Source of the DNA: Cricetomys ansorgei
Taxonomy: Eukaryota > Chordata > Mammalia > Rodentia > Nesomyidae
DNA: 64,000 nt
Assembly: GCA_026225945.1 (NCBI GenBank)
Contig: JAMJFZ010001733.1
Location: forward strand, 1-64,000
Direction of reading: 5' to 3'
Below the pieces are notes generated by a model. The model was not told the origin of the DNA and did no database searches. It saw nothing but the letters and a program-made list of their open reading frames with translations. Position numbers and translations under genes: made by a program. Shown in pieces: positions 12,651-25,209 of this stretch. The stretch's first letter is position 1, and the number at the start of each line of letters is the position of its first letter.

Positions 12651-13885
12651 AAATATAGTAACCTTGGAACACAGTTGAGCTGTGTAATGTGTATCACAAA
12701 GACATCTGATACCTGAAAGAAAAGGACCCTGAATTAACCAGTAAAGTCAGCCTTCCTGATAGATGAATAGACATTAATCCTGTTTGCTAGTTCACAGCAA
12801 ACCATGTACTAGCCAACTTCTCCTACACCAAATAGTACCCTCAACCTATCAAATTTCTCTTTAAAATATAGATTAATATTCTCTTGCCCATGGATACTCA
12901 TACCCTCATTCTGATTTCAGCTGTAATAACAATATCTTGTTTGAATATTTTATATTTTAAAGCTAACTTAAGGTGTGTATTGGACTTCAGTATATCTAAA
13001 TGAACTCTATTTATAGCTTATTTATCTGTGTTGACAATTTTATTTTCTCTCCAAGATATTTAAAAGAATCTACTAAAAATGCTGAGTTCAGCTTAGTGTG
13101 AGAATAAATATTATTAACCAAAATGTTGTCTCTATGTAGGTAAGATTTTTTTAAAGTGTCATTTCATACTCCATTCTCTTAGGTTTTTAAAAATAAGTAT
13201 TATTATTACCCCAAAGCCACGTTTGTAGTCAAAAGATTAATTTACCATGCTGGTGAATATATTTTTAATTATTGTTTAATTATTACTTAAAACCAAATCA
13301 ATACAGACACACAAAGAAATCAGATGCTTCAGATCCACATCTCATAAATAAACATGTTGAAACAGGCAAAGTACTGATTCCTCACTGATCCCTTCAGATA
13401 ATTACAAACAGGATGAACGCCTGCTATCTCTATCTTCATTCTGGGTCTCTATTTTGGCTGAGACACAGATAAGTGGTTGTTCTTAACATTTACTCTCAAG
13501 TTACTTGAGCTCCAATGATATGGTGTGTCACAAGACAGACCACCCCCAGAGGAAGATCATTATTCTTGAAGGAGAGGCTGCACTCTCAGAGATAAACAAT
13601 TTTACAAATTATCAGATCACTTTGCAAAACAGACAGGAGATGAATGACAAATCAATAATGGGCAGAATCATACTTTCACCAGGACTACTTAGTATGCCCA
13701 CCTTTTAAACATAAACTATTTTTAAACCTAAACTTTCTGACATTACCTTAGAGATAGATTTGAGTGTCACTAAACACCTTCAGCTGTTTCTCTTTCCAAT
13801 GTGACCTCATTGAGTAAATCTCCTTACTCTACATCATGCTATTGAAATACCGCTATCATGGGTGTATTAGGGTGGACAATTGACT
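12651..13885. other. Stretch without recognised features
   Basis: AT-rich; one 67-codon open frame (13505-13708, plus) without recognisable motifs. Confidence 0.4.
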
Positions 13886-14523
13886 TGTTGAGTTTGGGGA
13901 GCCCAGACTTTTATCAGAAAAATTTAGTTAGTGATATGGAGTGCAGCCATTGATTCAGGGCAAAAGCTTTATTCTTTGTCTAATTCAATCACCAGTCCCA
14001 GTTCTAGAGCCCTGGAGTGTTTCAGCCTCAGTACAATCTAAACTGTTTAAGTCTAGAACTGGAAAGCTTAAACCTCAGCCTCTATACAATCTAGAATGTT
14101 TAAGCCTCTGAGGCTTACTGCTAACTGAGCCACTCTGACTAGCTCCTTCTGAACTCAAAGCTGTACTGAACTCAACTGATTCTTCTGGTTCAACTCAATT
14201 CACTTGTTCTGGCTCCAAGTTGACTGGCTCAAACTGACTTTCTGAGTTGGCTGACTGCTTCTAACCTAACTCTTCTGACTTCAGCAGAGCCCTGGCTGAC
14301 TCCTACAATTTCTTTGGCTGAACTGCTCTGCTCAGCTTCAAACTGACTCAGTCTTCCTGTCTGATACTGACTGCTTCTGAGTTCTTCCTGTCTCCCAAGT
14401 GCTGGGATTAAAGACCTGTACCACCACTGCCTTCTGAATACTGGGACTAAAGGTACATGCCAACATTCTTTCTACCCTAGGGTAGTCATGCCACTGGATT
14501 AAATGATTAAATATTCCTCTACA
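13886..14523 (-). mobile_element. Solo LTR of a family recurring at 49 and 55 kb
   Basis: On the minus strand it starts TGTAGAGG (complement ending at 14523), carries an AATAAA polyadenylation signal near 13970, and ends in ...CAACA (13886), the TG...CA form of an LTR. The body is built of 'agtcag/gagtcag' units. An embedded B1-like piece at about 14395-14440 has the complement of 'cccagcacttgggag'. No exact target duplication is visible. I believe it belongs to a rodent ERV family of the mys/ERVK kind, but I cannot confirm the name. Confidence 0.7.
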
Positions 14524-15226
14524 ATGGAGTACTTTGAAAAAGTATTTTCATTAGTGATACATTTAAACTTTGACAACACAAAAAGAAACACCACTCTTTA
14601 ACATTTTTCTTTTCTAATATCTAGCTTTCAAAACACATAGCAAATATGGTTATGTAACACATTATCAAACCAAAAAAAATTCTTAAGAATTGAAAATTTG
14701 AGTAGCTTTTTGTAATTTCCTTCACGTGTTTTGGCTAAGCTCTCTCTCCTCTCTGAATTGCTATAACAGAGATATCATCAGCATTTCTTTGATTCGTAAT
14801 CACAGATATTTGATATCTATTATGTTGTCTATAAACAAATTAATGCTGCTTATTAGCTTTTCCAGTGCATTCCCCAAATTAAATATATTTCCTTTTTTTA
14901 CAGTTGGTAGGAAAACAATACTAAATATATTCAATCCCTTCATACTATAGACAGCGGCTGTAAAATAGGATAGGTCTCCTATAATTTCATACTATATTGT
15001 TTCATGCTCTTTTAAGAAAAAAAAAACAGATACCTAACTTCTTACCTAATTGGCATGTACTTTCTTTAGTTACACATGAGCTGAATAATCAGTTCCATTT
15101 TGCAATTTCTCAACTTACAGTCTGAACAATGACACTCAAGATACCCATAGAATACTTGTCCTTGCCTCAAACCCTTCTTGACTCTTCACCTTTTTCAGTG
15201 CCATATTAAAACATCAAGTACACACT
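14524..15226. other. Stretch without recognised features
   Basis: AT-rich; a 74-codon open frame at 14726-14950 (plus) has no recognisable motif. Confidence 0.4.
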
Positions 15227-15271
15227 TGCATGCATGCATGCATGTGCGCACACACACACACACACCACACA
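15227..15271. repeat. (TGCA)n plus (CA)n microsatellite
   Basis: Four to five TGCA units followed by about 11 CA units with one interruption. Confidence 0.95.
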
Positions 15272-16759
15272 TGTGCACAGGCACACATTGTAATATTTTA
15301 GTGCCATAAACTTACTTTTAAAGAATGAACCCAAAAAACAGACTGTCCCACTTTGCTTAGCATTGTATGTGGGCATCTGTGTAAGTCTTAACCTTTCCTT
15401 CTATTGCCTTGTTATGTAGCCTCACTCACTAAAGCATCTCTGGAGTCAAGGAACAAGGATATTCAAAGTGCTATAGAATGCAGTGTTCTCTGTGGTCAAT
15501 TCTACTGGGAAAGAGTGCCTCGTTGAAAGGGTTTTATTATATAGTCTCCTGTGCATGTTTTTAGACTTGGTTTGACTTAGACTTGAAGATAGAATTTGTA
15601 CTATGCTATTGTCTAAATCCTCATAGTTGTTCCTGTTACCTACTGAGTTTAGTCAAACTTTATTCAGAAATCTCAGTTCCCTACAAGTCCCTAAACTTTT
15701 TATATAGGTGGATATTAGGATTTATGGGCAGCTATAGAGCATATGGGCAGCTTCTGTGTCTTCAGAAGCAAGGATAATTTATTAGAAAGATATACTTCCA
15801 AGAAAGGAAGTGTGCCAAAACAAAGTAAAAGCTTAGCAGCTCAATTGGCCCCACTGTTGGGGGTTTGGGAGTTCTTCTCATACCGTGGTTTACCTCTTGC
15901 ATGCTGTCTGTTCTATGCAGTTCTACATACAACTTCATGCGTTGCACACTCACTAGCACCTTCAATGTCCACCCCATGGTGCGCACTCTAGCATCCTTTT
16001 GAGTTATGCACCACTTTCACTTGTGCCTCTGGACCTGGAGCAATAGCAAAAGTTAGTTGGCCTCAGCCAGAGGCCTTCCTTCTTACCAACTAGTTTCTTC
16101 ATGTGCTAATCTCTTCTCTATTCTGCAAAAACAGTTGAACTTCTAGCCTCACCCCCTGCCCTACTCTCCTACCTTTGATTTGCCTCAAGACTGAACAAAC
16201 AATAAAATAAAATACAAAAGTCATACCTCATTAAATCCTCATTTGTAGGAACCACATGGCCAACGCTGAGAGTACTTCGCATCATCCACCCTGATCACAC
16301 TGCTTGCTGCCCTTCACTTGCCCACCTTGCTTGTAATGCCTCTAGCACTGCTTGCCCTTCTCTGTAAGGAAAAGCCTTTCTCTGTCTGATTTCGACATAC
16401 TTGCAAATCCTGAATTTGGGATTTTTTTTTTTGTAACAACTTTTTCAAATAAAATATTGTCTTAACCTAGACTTCAGTTCATTTACATTTGATGCTTTTA
16501 TTAGTCTTAAGTAAGAGAGGGAGAAATTTCCTTTACGCTTTGACATACTCACCTATAAAAAAACAGAATCTTAATACCATTATCTTTTATATTAGAATGT
16601 TCCACAAAGAAAATTTATATTTATTTCTTCTTAATTTGCTTAGTATATTCAATCAAAGGAACTGGTGCTGTCTGAAGAGAATACTGGGTGGTGCTGAACA
16701 ACAATGTCATACCTTTGCCCACATGGGCAATGACTACAGGCAAGGCTAATCAGAATTTA
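15272..16759. other. Stretch without recognised features
   Basis: The interval is C/T-richer from 15.85 to 16.43 kb and ends in a poly-T run and 'caaataaaatattgtc' near 16447, which could be an old LTR or 3' end. Antiparallel open frames at 15743-15991 are coincident and unrecognised. No firm call. Confidence 0.35.
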
Positions 16760-17090
16760 AAATTTACAGCCAAATTTTACCCTGCACAAAAATTAGATCT
16801 ATGTGGATTAAGTATCTCAAAATAGTACCTGAAACACTAAAACCACTAGAAGAAAACCACCATGGCCTACACAGTATGTGTAGGACTTACTGAATAATCC
16901 TATATTTACCCAGCAACTAAGGCACACCAATTGATAACGTGGGCCTCATAAAGAAACTAAAAGGTTTCTGTGGAACTAAGGAAACAATCCAATGAAGTAT
17001 AAACCCACAGGATGGGAGAGAGTCTGTGCCAGCTTTATCTTTGAATAGCAATGAGATAGCCTACTTCAGGAAATTCCACTAACTGAGATG
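16760..17090 (+). mobile_element. L1 ORF2 C-terminal fragment (old)
   Basis: 'gaaacactaaaaccactaga', 'agaaaaccaccatggcc', 'caattgataacgtgggcctc', 'ctaaaaggtttctgtg' and 'gatgggagagagtctgtgcc' follow in order the sequence near the 3' end of mammalian L1 ORF2. Frameshifts and stops break it. It has neither the 5' part nor an obvious 3' UTR. Confidence 0.8.
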
Positions 17091-17628
17091 CTGTAACTCT
17101 AGGCTGCTATGCTAATCCTATTAGAAATAAGTTGAAGATAATGGCTTCTACAAGATAAAACTAATGTGGATGCTTGTTCAAACTTAATACATGAAAAATA
17201 GTAAAACCATTTACAAAGAAAATAACGTAGCTTAGCGTGAGATAAGAAAAGAATATCAGTGCATCTGCCATTAAGCACACTGCATCCCAGAACATCATTA
17301 TTATAATAATTAAATGCCACCTTATTTCAAAGCAGTCACTACCATATGTGACTTTTTATTTCCCTGCTCATGTTATCCAAAGACTTCTAAAACAATGCGA
17401 ATATTTTATAAAGTTATAATCTTCTTTCGGAATTAAGGATGGTGAATGATGTCTGAGGGCAGAATTAAAGGCTGGGAAAATGTTCTCCAGGTCTTCTACC
17501 TGATAAAAGAACCTCTGGGCTTTGGAAAATATTTACTCAAAGTAAGTCTATGATTTAATACAATTCTAAATTTTATTTTTATGCATGTTTTATGGGAAAT
17601 AACATATTCTTAGGGGCAGGGGATGGTA
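17091..17628. other. Stretch without recognised features
   Basis: Nothing recognised; a 73-codon minus-strand open frame at 17099-17320 lacks any known motif. Confidence 0.4.
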
Positions 17629-18145
17629 TGTTGATTGTGAAGAACCAGCCTGCCTCCATCTTAGGCTTAAAAGCCATATTATAGTAAAGACAGCCTAGGT
17701 TCATTCCTGTTTAAACCTCTGTTTCTCAAGATTTTTGCTATACCCCACCTGAACCCTTAACCACAGTTGGTTCTATACTGCCTGTTCCAGGAATGGAAAT
17801 AACATCTTTCTTTCAAAAGTTGTTTATAATCATCTTACAATCCCACCTTTGTTTCAAAAGGTCATGACTACCTGTTGTTATGACTATCTGTTGTTTTGAC
17901 CTGTTTTGTTTTGCTCCTGTTACCCCACTTATTTTGCCCACCAGATCATCCATTTGGGAACCCCCTACCCCTGAGCTATAAAAAGCCTTGTCTTCCTCAC
18001 ATCCAATGATGACCTCTTGAATCCTGCTTTCAGGGAATGGTGGCCAGTGTGCATGAATTTAAAAGCTTGCCTTAATTTATTGCTTGCTTTAATTAATTTG
18101 GGTATGGTGATTTGGGCCAATGGTCTTTCTCCTCCCATCTTTGTG
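17629..18145 (+). mobile_element. Solo LTR, class unresolved
   Basis: The element starts TGTTGATTG and has an 'aaccagcctgcctccatctt' opening. It has a TATA-like box 'gctataaaaagcc' about 350 bp in, a 'cttcctcacatcc' segment downstream, and an A/T-rich U5. This U3-TATA-R-U5 layout is that of a rodent ERV LTR. The right border is estimated, and no internal retroviral sequence is attached. Confidence 0.7.
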
Positions 18146-20464
18146 ATTAATAGTAGTATATTTATAATATTTTAGAAAAAAATATTCTGGAAACATAGAA
18201 AAACACCATGGATTTGTTTCAACCACTTGAACTTCTAATAGTAACAGCTTTGGAACATACAATAGAGGAGACCAACAAACATACTGAGTTTTTGTTTTGC
18301 CTGTTTTTAGTGTTTTTGAGTTTTCTGGAGTACCTAATTTGAAGTCAATAAAATTAGTTATTTGGTAGGATGTAGTTTATTGATTTCTCTCTGTGTGTCA
18401 TCATATTATAATAAACATGTACATATATGTTATATAACAATACAATAAACATATTTCAGTATGTACCATGAATTGTTGACATAAAACTACAGCTCTCATC
18501 TTAAAGGTAATAAGAGATAGCTTATTATAGAGTTATTTTGAGTGACCATTGCCCAGGATCACAGATTTAGGTTACCACAAATTCTATGTTCCAATATGGA
18601 AGCATACACCAGAGAGGCAGGAATAGCAAACAGATGGGAGGGAATTTTCTATAGCCCCAAAATGCTAGCTTTGGGGTTGGCAGAAGCTAGGGGTCTGCAA
18701 AGTTAATAGAGTCTAAAAGATTTTCATCTGTTAGTCATAATATGTTATTTCTGAAACTGAGGTAGACAAGGATGGCTGTTCTGGAGACCTAGAACTAGCC
18801 CAAGAGAAAGTAATTAGCCTCTAGACCTGCAACATTCCAATCTCTCCACAGTACTGAAATTCTAATCAATTAGTCTCCACAGTCTCTACAGACACGACTT
18901 CTTTTCAGGAGTTTCCATTCACGGAAACTTACAACGATACAGAATACGAAGTATATAATCAGTAACACACAAAGTGTCTTAAAAACACAGGGTGTCCACT
19001 GATGGCACAAGACAGAACGGGAAACTTTGAAAGACAAAACTTAAATGGAGCTTAAAATGGAGGATTTAAAAACAAATTTAGAAATGTGATGTTCTTTGTG
19101 CTTGTTTAAGGGAAAAGAATGATGAATTTTGATATGTTTAAGATCCTTCACATAAATTTGTGTTGTGGACACCTTGAAGAATTGACTGAGGTAGAGCTAC
19201 AGTTCATTAGATCATTACATCATTTTGAGTAATTATTATTATATTATATGTATTCTATAGTATTATACATAATTAGCTTATAAATACTGAAAGGCAACAG
19301 GAAGACTTGTAGAGATGTTTGTGAGTCTCTGCTTTGGAATGAGTCAGAAAAGTGTTCAAGGGTAACCTTTAACACTCACTCCTGAGGGCTTTAAGGGTGT
19401 CATAATGAGCATCCTTATTTCTGTCTCCTCAAGTACAAAGCAATGCATGCTTTATTATATTATGATGAGTTTTAGATAGCACGGGGATGGGACCTGAAAG
19501 ATATTTGAGGGCAACAGCATATGTAGAATGTATAAACCTAAACTTTATAAGTTAATAAGATCTCCTTTTTGAGGCTGCTGTTCTTTGAGCAATAGCCAGA
19601 GCTAGTCAAGTGCTACTAAAGAGCTTTTCTTTTATTAATCTCTAAGTGTGAGGAGTGAGTCCTCACTATGAAGGCATATGATTTCTATAACGATAAGTTC
19701 ATTTACCTGGGATGAATATATTTGAGTTAAGGAAATTATACATAATTTATATCATCATTTTGGAGACTGGCTGTGAAGTTCTTTAAGATGTAATACATAT
19801 TACATTTTGCAACAACTTGGAAATATGATTTGCTTCAGTTTGCCATGACATCCTAAATAATATCACTACATTTTTATGGTTATTAAATAGAAAAATTTTT
19901 AAACATTACATCTATCCAATAAATAAAAATAAATAATATTACATCTTCTTAATAGATACTGAAGTAGTTTTTGTTATGTGCTCATCTTCCATATTTTTGG
20001 CCCAAGTCTTTACAAACAAAATACTCGTTTTAATTCACAATGATATCCAATTACTTTTTAAATTATTTTTCATGTTTAATCATTGTCATAATGGCATGGA
20101 AAAGTCAACCACGAGCCTTCAGTGTTATATAGTGAATCTATTGCTCAAATTTCTGGGACCAAAAAAAAAATTAGCGAGGTCAGTTGACTCGCCATAGTCA
20201 AATGTCCTCAGCTTTGTCTAGTTAGTAGCTAGTATATGAACAAATGGTATGCTGTGGCTCCATGCCAGTTGTAATGCTATGCTAGTAAACTGCCTTTCAA
20301 AAGATAAAAGGGATCCTGGTGTTGTGTCTCCTCATTTCTGTGATATAAAAACTCACCTGCAATCATTTTTAAGATATCAGTGGTTTAAAAATTGGCTCAT
20401 AAAATTCCTGCATATTTTAACAATGACATCTCAGAAACTTGTGAAAGTCAACTCCTGCATTTTC

Positions 20465-20465
<1 letters not shown>
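18146..20465. other. 2.3 kb stretch without recognised features
   Basis: AT-rich sequence; open frames of about 70 codons (19976-20197, 20249-20467, plus) are unrecognised. I see no repeat I can name. Confidence 0.4.

Positions 20466-20505
<40 letters not shown>
20466..20505. repeat. (AC)n microsatellite
   Basis: About 20 AC units followed by a short ATAT and 'cata' tail. It directly precedes the end of the minus-strand L1. Confidence 0.97.
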
Positions 20506-20511
<6 letters not shown>

Positions 20512-20529
20512 CCATACATACATACCAGC

Positions 20530-21895
20530 CTCAGTGTACTGCCATTATCATGATGGAACTTATACATAAGGGAAGCCCCAACACACAAGATCATTTCAGC
20601 ATCTCCTGAGTCATAGCTTCAACTTCCTTTAGCCAAAGAAATGCCCATAGCTACTTGATCATCACAAAAGAACTCTGCATTCACATGGCAAAAGATTTAA
20701 TGCCCTCGACCCCTATGATCTCTACCATCCCTCTACCTCTTCTGTGGGAGGTCTCTGCACAATGTTTGGCCCTGGGCCTCTCCATATGCTCCTATCAGAT
20801 TCTGAGGGGGTCCTCTCTGGTGAGGACTGGGCTAGGTACCAATCTATGAGCAGAGCATGACACCATTAGAAATCTTCTCCAGATTATCCAGACTCTAGTT
20901 CCTGGCCTTCTCTGCAGTTACAGGCAGGGATTCCCTTCTTTGGCATGGGGTTCTACCCTTCTGTTGTCAAAGGGGATCTTGCAGTGAAGATAGGCCATAG
21001 GTCAGAGGTCTTTAATAGTGTCCCAGTCTTACCACTGAAACCCTTGCCTGGCCACAGGAGATGGCCTGTTCAGGCACCCTATCCCCAATTACTAGGCATC
21101 CTTGTGAAGGTCTCCCTCATAGATTTCAATGAGTTTCCAAGACAATAGGTCTCCCAATTGCCCCTAGTTGTTTCCCAATTCTGATCGTCTCTCCATATAT
21201 TTTCTCTCTCCATCCCTGTCTTTCTCCTGGTCTCCTCTGCTCCCATTCCTGTATTTCCCCAGCCCACCTGTACCCTCTGTTCTATTTCTACTGTACCAGG
21301 GAGGTCCCTGCATTCAGACTTGGGTCCTTCTTGTTGTGTAGTTTCTCTAAGTCTGTGGATACTAGTAACTTTCTCCTTTGTTTAGCAGTTAATATCCACA
21401 TGTAAGTGATCATAGACCATGTTTGTCTTTCTGGGTCTGGGTTACCTCACACAGGATGATTTTTTTCTAGTTCTGTACATTTGCCTGTAAAATTCATGAT
21501 GTCATTATTTTTTATAGTAATACTCCATTGTGTAAATGTACCACAGTTTCTTTATCCGCTCTTCAGCTGAAGGGCATCTAGGCTATTTCCAATTTCTGGC
21601 TATTATGAATAAAGCTGCTATGAACACAGTTGAGCAAGTGTCCTTCTAGTAGGATGGAATGTCCCTTGGGTATACACCCAGGAGTGGTATAGCTGAGTCT
21701 TGAACTAAGTCAATTTCCAATTTCCTAAGGAATCACTGTATTGATTTCCATAATGGCTATACAAGTTTGCATTCCCACCAGCAATGAAGAGTGATTCCCT
21801 TGCTCCACATCCTCACCAGTATGAGCTGTCCTTTGTGTTATGGATCTTAGTTATCTGTTCCAGGAAGACTGCAATACCAAAACTGTAGGTGTTTC
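20530..21895 (-). mobile_element. 5'-truncated L1: end of ORF2 and 3' UTR
   Basis: On the minus strand, 21895 downward reads 'ggtgggaatgcaaacttgta', 'gggtgtatacccaaggga', 'cagctttattcataatagcc', and 'ccttcagctgaagagcgg'. These are the hallmark end-of-ORF2 segments of L1. About 850 bp of 3' UTR follows, with 'gacccagaaagacaaacatg' and an AGG-rich part. Reading frames are broken. The 5' end is lost, as is usual for LINE insertions. Confidence 0.88.
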
Positions 21896-23089
21896 AATCT
21901 CTTACTTAATATGGCTTAATTTTACCTTATAATCTACTTTCATCCCCTAGTCTACTAGGATTTTCCCTAGCTCATTTGCCACACTGAATAAAATGCAAAG
22001 TCTATGTAGTAGTTACACAGTTTCTATAGAGTACAAAGAAAAGAAAATAATCTACACAATCTTTCCAAATATTTTCTCTCCGCAGTTCAAAAAATACATG
22101 GGTATGAAATCTGCAGATACAAAGGGGCTGCTAACTCTCTGTTTTGACTTTCTTAGCCTGTGCAGTGTGGTTTTGAACCACATTTGGGGGGATATTGATT
22201 GGCAGCTTGTCTGGTGATTGGTTAAAATTTAGGCAAAATCACAAGACTGGTGGCAAAAATAATGAAAGGGGGGAGTCTAGATCTGAGTGAAGGAGCAGAG
22301 CCAGGAGTGGATGATGGAGATATCTGCCCCCTCTTAGAACTGCTCTATTTTCTAGTGTTTGTAAAATTAGCACATCTGTCATCCTGAAACTCTAATTAAA
22401 TCTACATTTCCCTCCCAACTTGGCTAATAAGACCGATTTGTCTGTGATCTGGTAAAGAATCTAGCATTACTTCTGTAAGTGATCTGGTTGGCAAACTGAA
22501 AATTGAGGCATATAACCTAATCGATAAGTTTGATAGTGAATTATCAGTTACAGAGCTTGTTGTTACTGTTCCTCTGGCTATAACAAATTAACAGATATTT
22601 ACTTTTTTTTTTTCTCATGCTTCTCCTCTCTGTGTTTCATATTTTAGCACCGTGGAAATGGTTTCCTGAAAGCAAGGCTGTGTTTCATAATATGAGTCAA
22701 CAGGAGAGTTTGTCTAACTGAGTGGAATAGAGAGTGGTTCAGAAATTCTAGCAAGGCCAACGAGAGGAACAGACGCTGCTCTGTTGTTTGCTAGAGGTTC
22801 AAGGGATACTCTTGCTCTCATAGAAATGAAAACTACGCTAACACTGCCTACCTTATTGTTATGTACTCCACCTTCTGATCAGAACGGAAAGAATTAAATA
22901 ACCTCTCTTTTCACAATAAATAATAGGTTGATATTTATAGATGTTTCTATCAAAGTAGTTTAGGAAGCTTTGTTTGCATTAATTAACTCGTTAACTACTG
23001 ATTGACAGTCTAGTGATATTAATCATTTAGCTCAGGATATTAAATTTAACACCACATTAATGTATCTCATTACGTTAGTCTTATGGTTG
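21896..23089. other. Stretch without recognised features
   Basis: Nothing recognised apart from short poly-T. The part 22.6-23.05 kb is AT-rich with no open frame. Confidence 0.4.
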
Positions 23090-23597
23090 GTTTTAAGGTC
23101 AACTCACCAGAGATTAAAATCACCCAAGTAGGGAGCTGTCCTGACTGCCTTTGATTGATGATGGAAGATTGAGCTGATTGTGGGAGCTCCTCTGGTAGCT
23201 GCCCAGATTTTATAAAAGTGTCCATCAGAAGGAGGACTATCTTGCCTTTGTTCTCTGGGCCTTCCCTCTTGCTGCAAAGTTGATTTGCCTCTGTGCTGCT
23301 GCTGATGGTGATTCCTTCACTGATAGCACAACCAGCATTTCAAAGCTTTCATCATGGATGAGGGACCAGCAGCTGTCCAGGAACCTTCAGGGCTTCCAGC
23401 ACCAGATCAGGACTACTGGGGTACCCCACCATGTGGAATGAGTAACTGTCACTTGTTGCTTGTCAGTGAGAAACAGTTAATGTGGCAGTATTCCAACTTT
23501 CAAGGCATTCAGCCTCAAGGAACAAGGAACTATGGGGTTCTCAGCTTCTAGTTGTTCTAGCTGTGATTTTGCTATTATTTTAAAACTGATTTGATGT

Positions 23598-23635
<38 letters not shown>

Positions 23636-23680
23636 ACACCTTTGTTTCTGTTTCTCTAGAAGGCCCTGACTAAAATAGTA
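23090..23680 (+). mobile_element. Old rodent medium-reiteration repeat interrupted by (TG)n
   Basis: The beginning 'gtcaactcaccagagattaa', followed by 'aatcacccaagtaggg', a 'gattttataaaagtgtcc' TATA-like segment and a closing 'ccctgactaaaatag', matches the layout of common rodent/mammalian repeats that start 'caactt/cac..agag' and end 'ctaactaa.acag'. A (TG)n tract sits near its 3' end. The 65-codon open frame inside (23354-23551) is part of the repeat, not a gene. Confidence 0.55.
23595..23633. repeat. (TG)n microsatellite
   Basis: About 19 TG units with one TA interruption near the start. Confidence 0.97.
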
Positions 23681-23804
23681 GATTCTTTACTCAATTCTGA
23701 TAATAAGTTTTATGGGATAAAATTGATATATAGTGCTTGATGTATTCATAATATTAAAGTATTTATAGTATGCAAAATCCACATAAGACTTTTAACTAAA
23801 AGCA

Positions 23805-24005
23805 TTTTTAGATTTATGTATTTTATGTATATGAATGTTTTGTCTGCATGTATATGTGTGCACCACATGGTCAGAAAAGGATATGCAGGTCCCTGTGGAA
23901 TTACAAATTGTTGTGAACCACCATGTGGATACTGGGTACTGAACCAGTGTCCTCTGTAAGAGCCTCAAGTGCTCTTACCTGCAGCCATCCCACCAGCACC
24001 CCTAC
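23805..24005 (-). mobile_element. B3 (B2-superfamily) SINE, reverse orientation
   Basis: The plus strand shows the complement of a B3: 'gtattttatgtatatgaatg' tail side, 'gtgtgcaccacatggtcag', 'gttgtgaaccaccatgtgg', 'gtactgaaccagtgtcctc', and the head 'gtgctcttacctgcagccat'. It is full length in outline and about 20-25 percent diverged by eye. Confidence 0.85.
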
Positions 24006-24143
24006 ATGAATTTTTTCTGGAAGATATACTTTTTCAAAATCCCCACTCCTGACTCTATGACATCTTATTTACTTATGTGTTTGAAAGCAGCATTGCTCAG
24101 TGACTTGCTTAAACAACCTTTTGGCTTGAAAACTCTGTCTTCA

Positions 24144-24162
24144 TTTTTTTTTTTTTTTTTTT
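24144..24162. repeat. Poly-T run
   Basis: Nineteen T in a row. It could be the tail of a minus-strand retroposon, but no element body is recognisable on its right side. Confidence 0.9.
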
Positions 24163-24545
24163 GCAGAGCCTATGTCCTTTAGCAACTCCCCATGTAATAA
24201 AGTCTTTTTTCCTTTTGAAATATGAGAATAGTTGTATGCTAAAATTCAAAGTTTTATATATGTAATATATTTCAAACATCACCCATTAATTTTCCTTAAG
24301 AAGATTGTAATTTTCTGAACTGATGGAAGACCATTTTGATTTTGTCTTCTGCCTTTGTGAAAAGTTTATGTTTGACTGATACATCCATGAAGAAAAACTA
24401 AAGTGGAAAAATTCCTAGAAAAAAATTATTTGAATGTTTTAGGCTGCAACAATGCTTCAGGTATCTGAAAGTTCAGTTCTTTTACCCAGGCAGTGTAAAC
24501 AGGTGAGTCTGTTCCTTGGTAGTGAGTATAACGTGGTGGGGACGT

Positions 24546-24571
24546 GGTGTGTGTGTGTGTGTGTGTGTGTG
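24546..24571. repeat. (GT)n microsatellite
   Basis: About 13 GT units, followed to 24660 by a looser GT-rich stretch. Confidence 0.95.
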
Positions 24572-25209
24572 CATTTGTCTATATATGATGAGTGTGTGGT
24601 GTGTAATTGGTGAGTGTGGAATGGTATCTCTGTGGTATATAGAAGGTATATGCATTGGATGTTAACTGTGTTCAAAGTTGCTTAAGAGCATCCATTTTCA
24701 AAAAAAGCTTATGAACAGAAATTCATTATGTAAAATTGTTCTGTGATTGTTTTTTAATCTACCCAAAGTCTCACTTTCTGGGAAAAAATTAAGTATCAAC
24801 TGCAAATTTCACTTTATCTTAGTATGCAAGGAAACAGTCTTTAAATCAATATTTTTTTCTTATCAATAATTTCCAAATTATTTTTGAAACACATAAAGTA
24901 AGTAATTTTAGCATATGGGAGAAATGTGGTATAATTCCATTTCCATATGCTAAATTATTTCACTGAACTATGACTAGAATTTCTGATTGTATTGCTTCTC
25001 AACCTGACACACAAGGGAGTTCCAAGTATATTCTGATCATTTGTTGAGTTTTCTACACAAGTTTTAACTGAAAAAAATGGGGGGGGGGGTGCTGACTGTA
25101 TATGCATGTACATATGTCCCAAGACATGTTGTGGGGCTCAGAGCATTATTTGAGAGAGTTTGTTTTCTCCTTCCACCTTGTTGAAGCAAGGTTTCTCTTG
25201 TTTGTTTGG
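24572..25209. other. Stretch with one long hairpin, otherwise featureless
   Basis: Contains the hairpin at 24901-24960 and a G11 homopolymer at 25079-25089. No open frame or repeat I can name. Confidence 0.4.
24901..24960. repeat. Long imperfect palindrome / hairpin
   Basis: TAATTTTAGCATATGG (24903-24918) faces CCATATGCTAAATTA (24943-24957). They pair along the whole length with a single-base bulge, enclosing a 24-nt loop that has further short complementarity. It is pre-miRNA-like in size, or the remnant of a small palindromic element. I see no evidence that it is transcribed. Confidence 0.7.

Noticed and set aside
23354..23551. 65-codon frame beginning MDEGPAA
   Set aside because: It lies inside the old rodent repeat at 23.1-23.7 kb.
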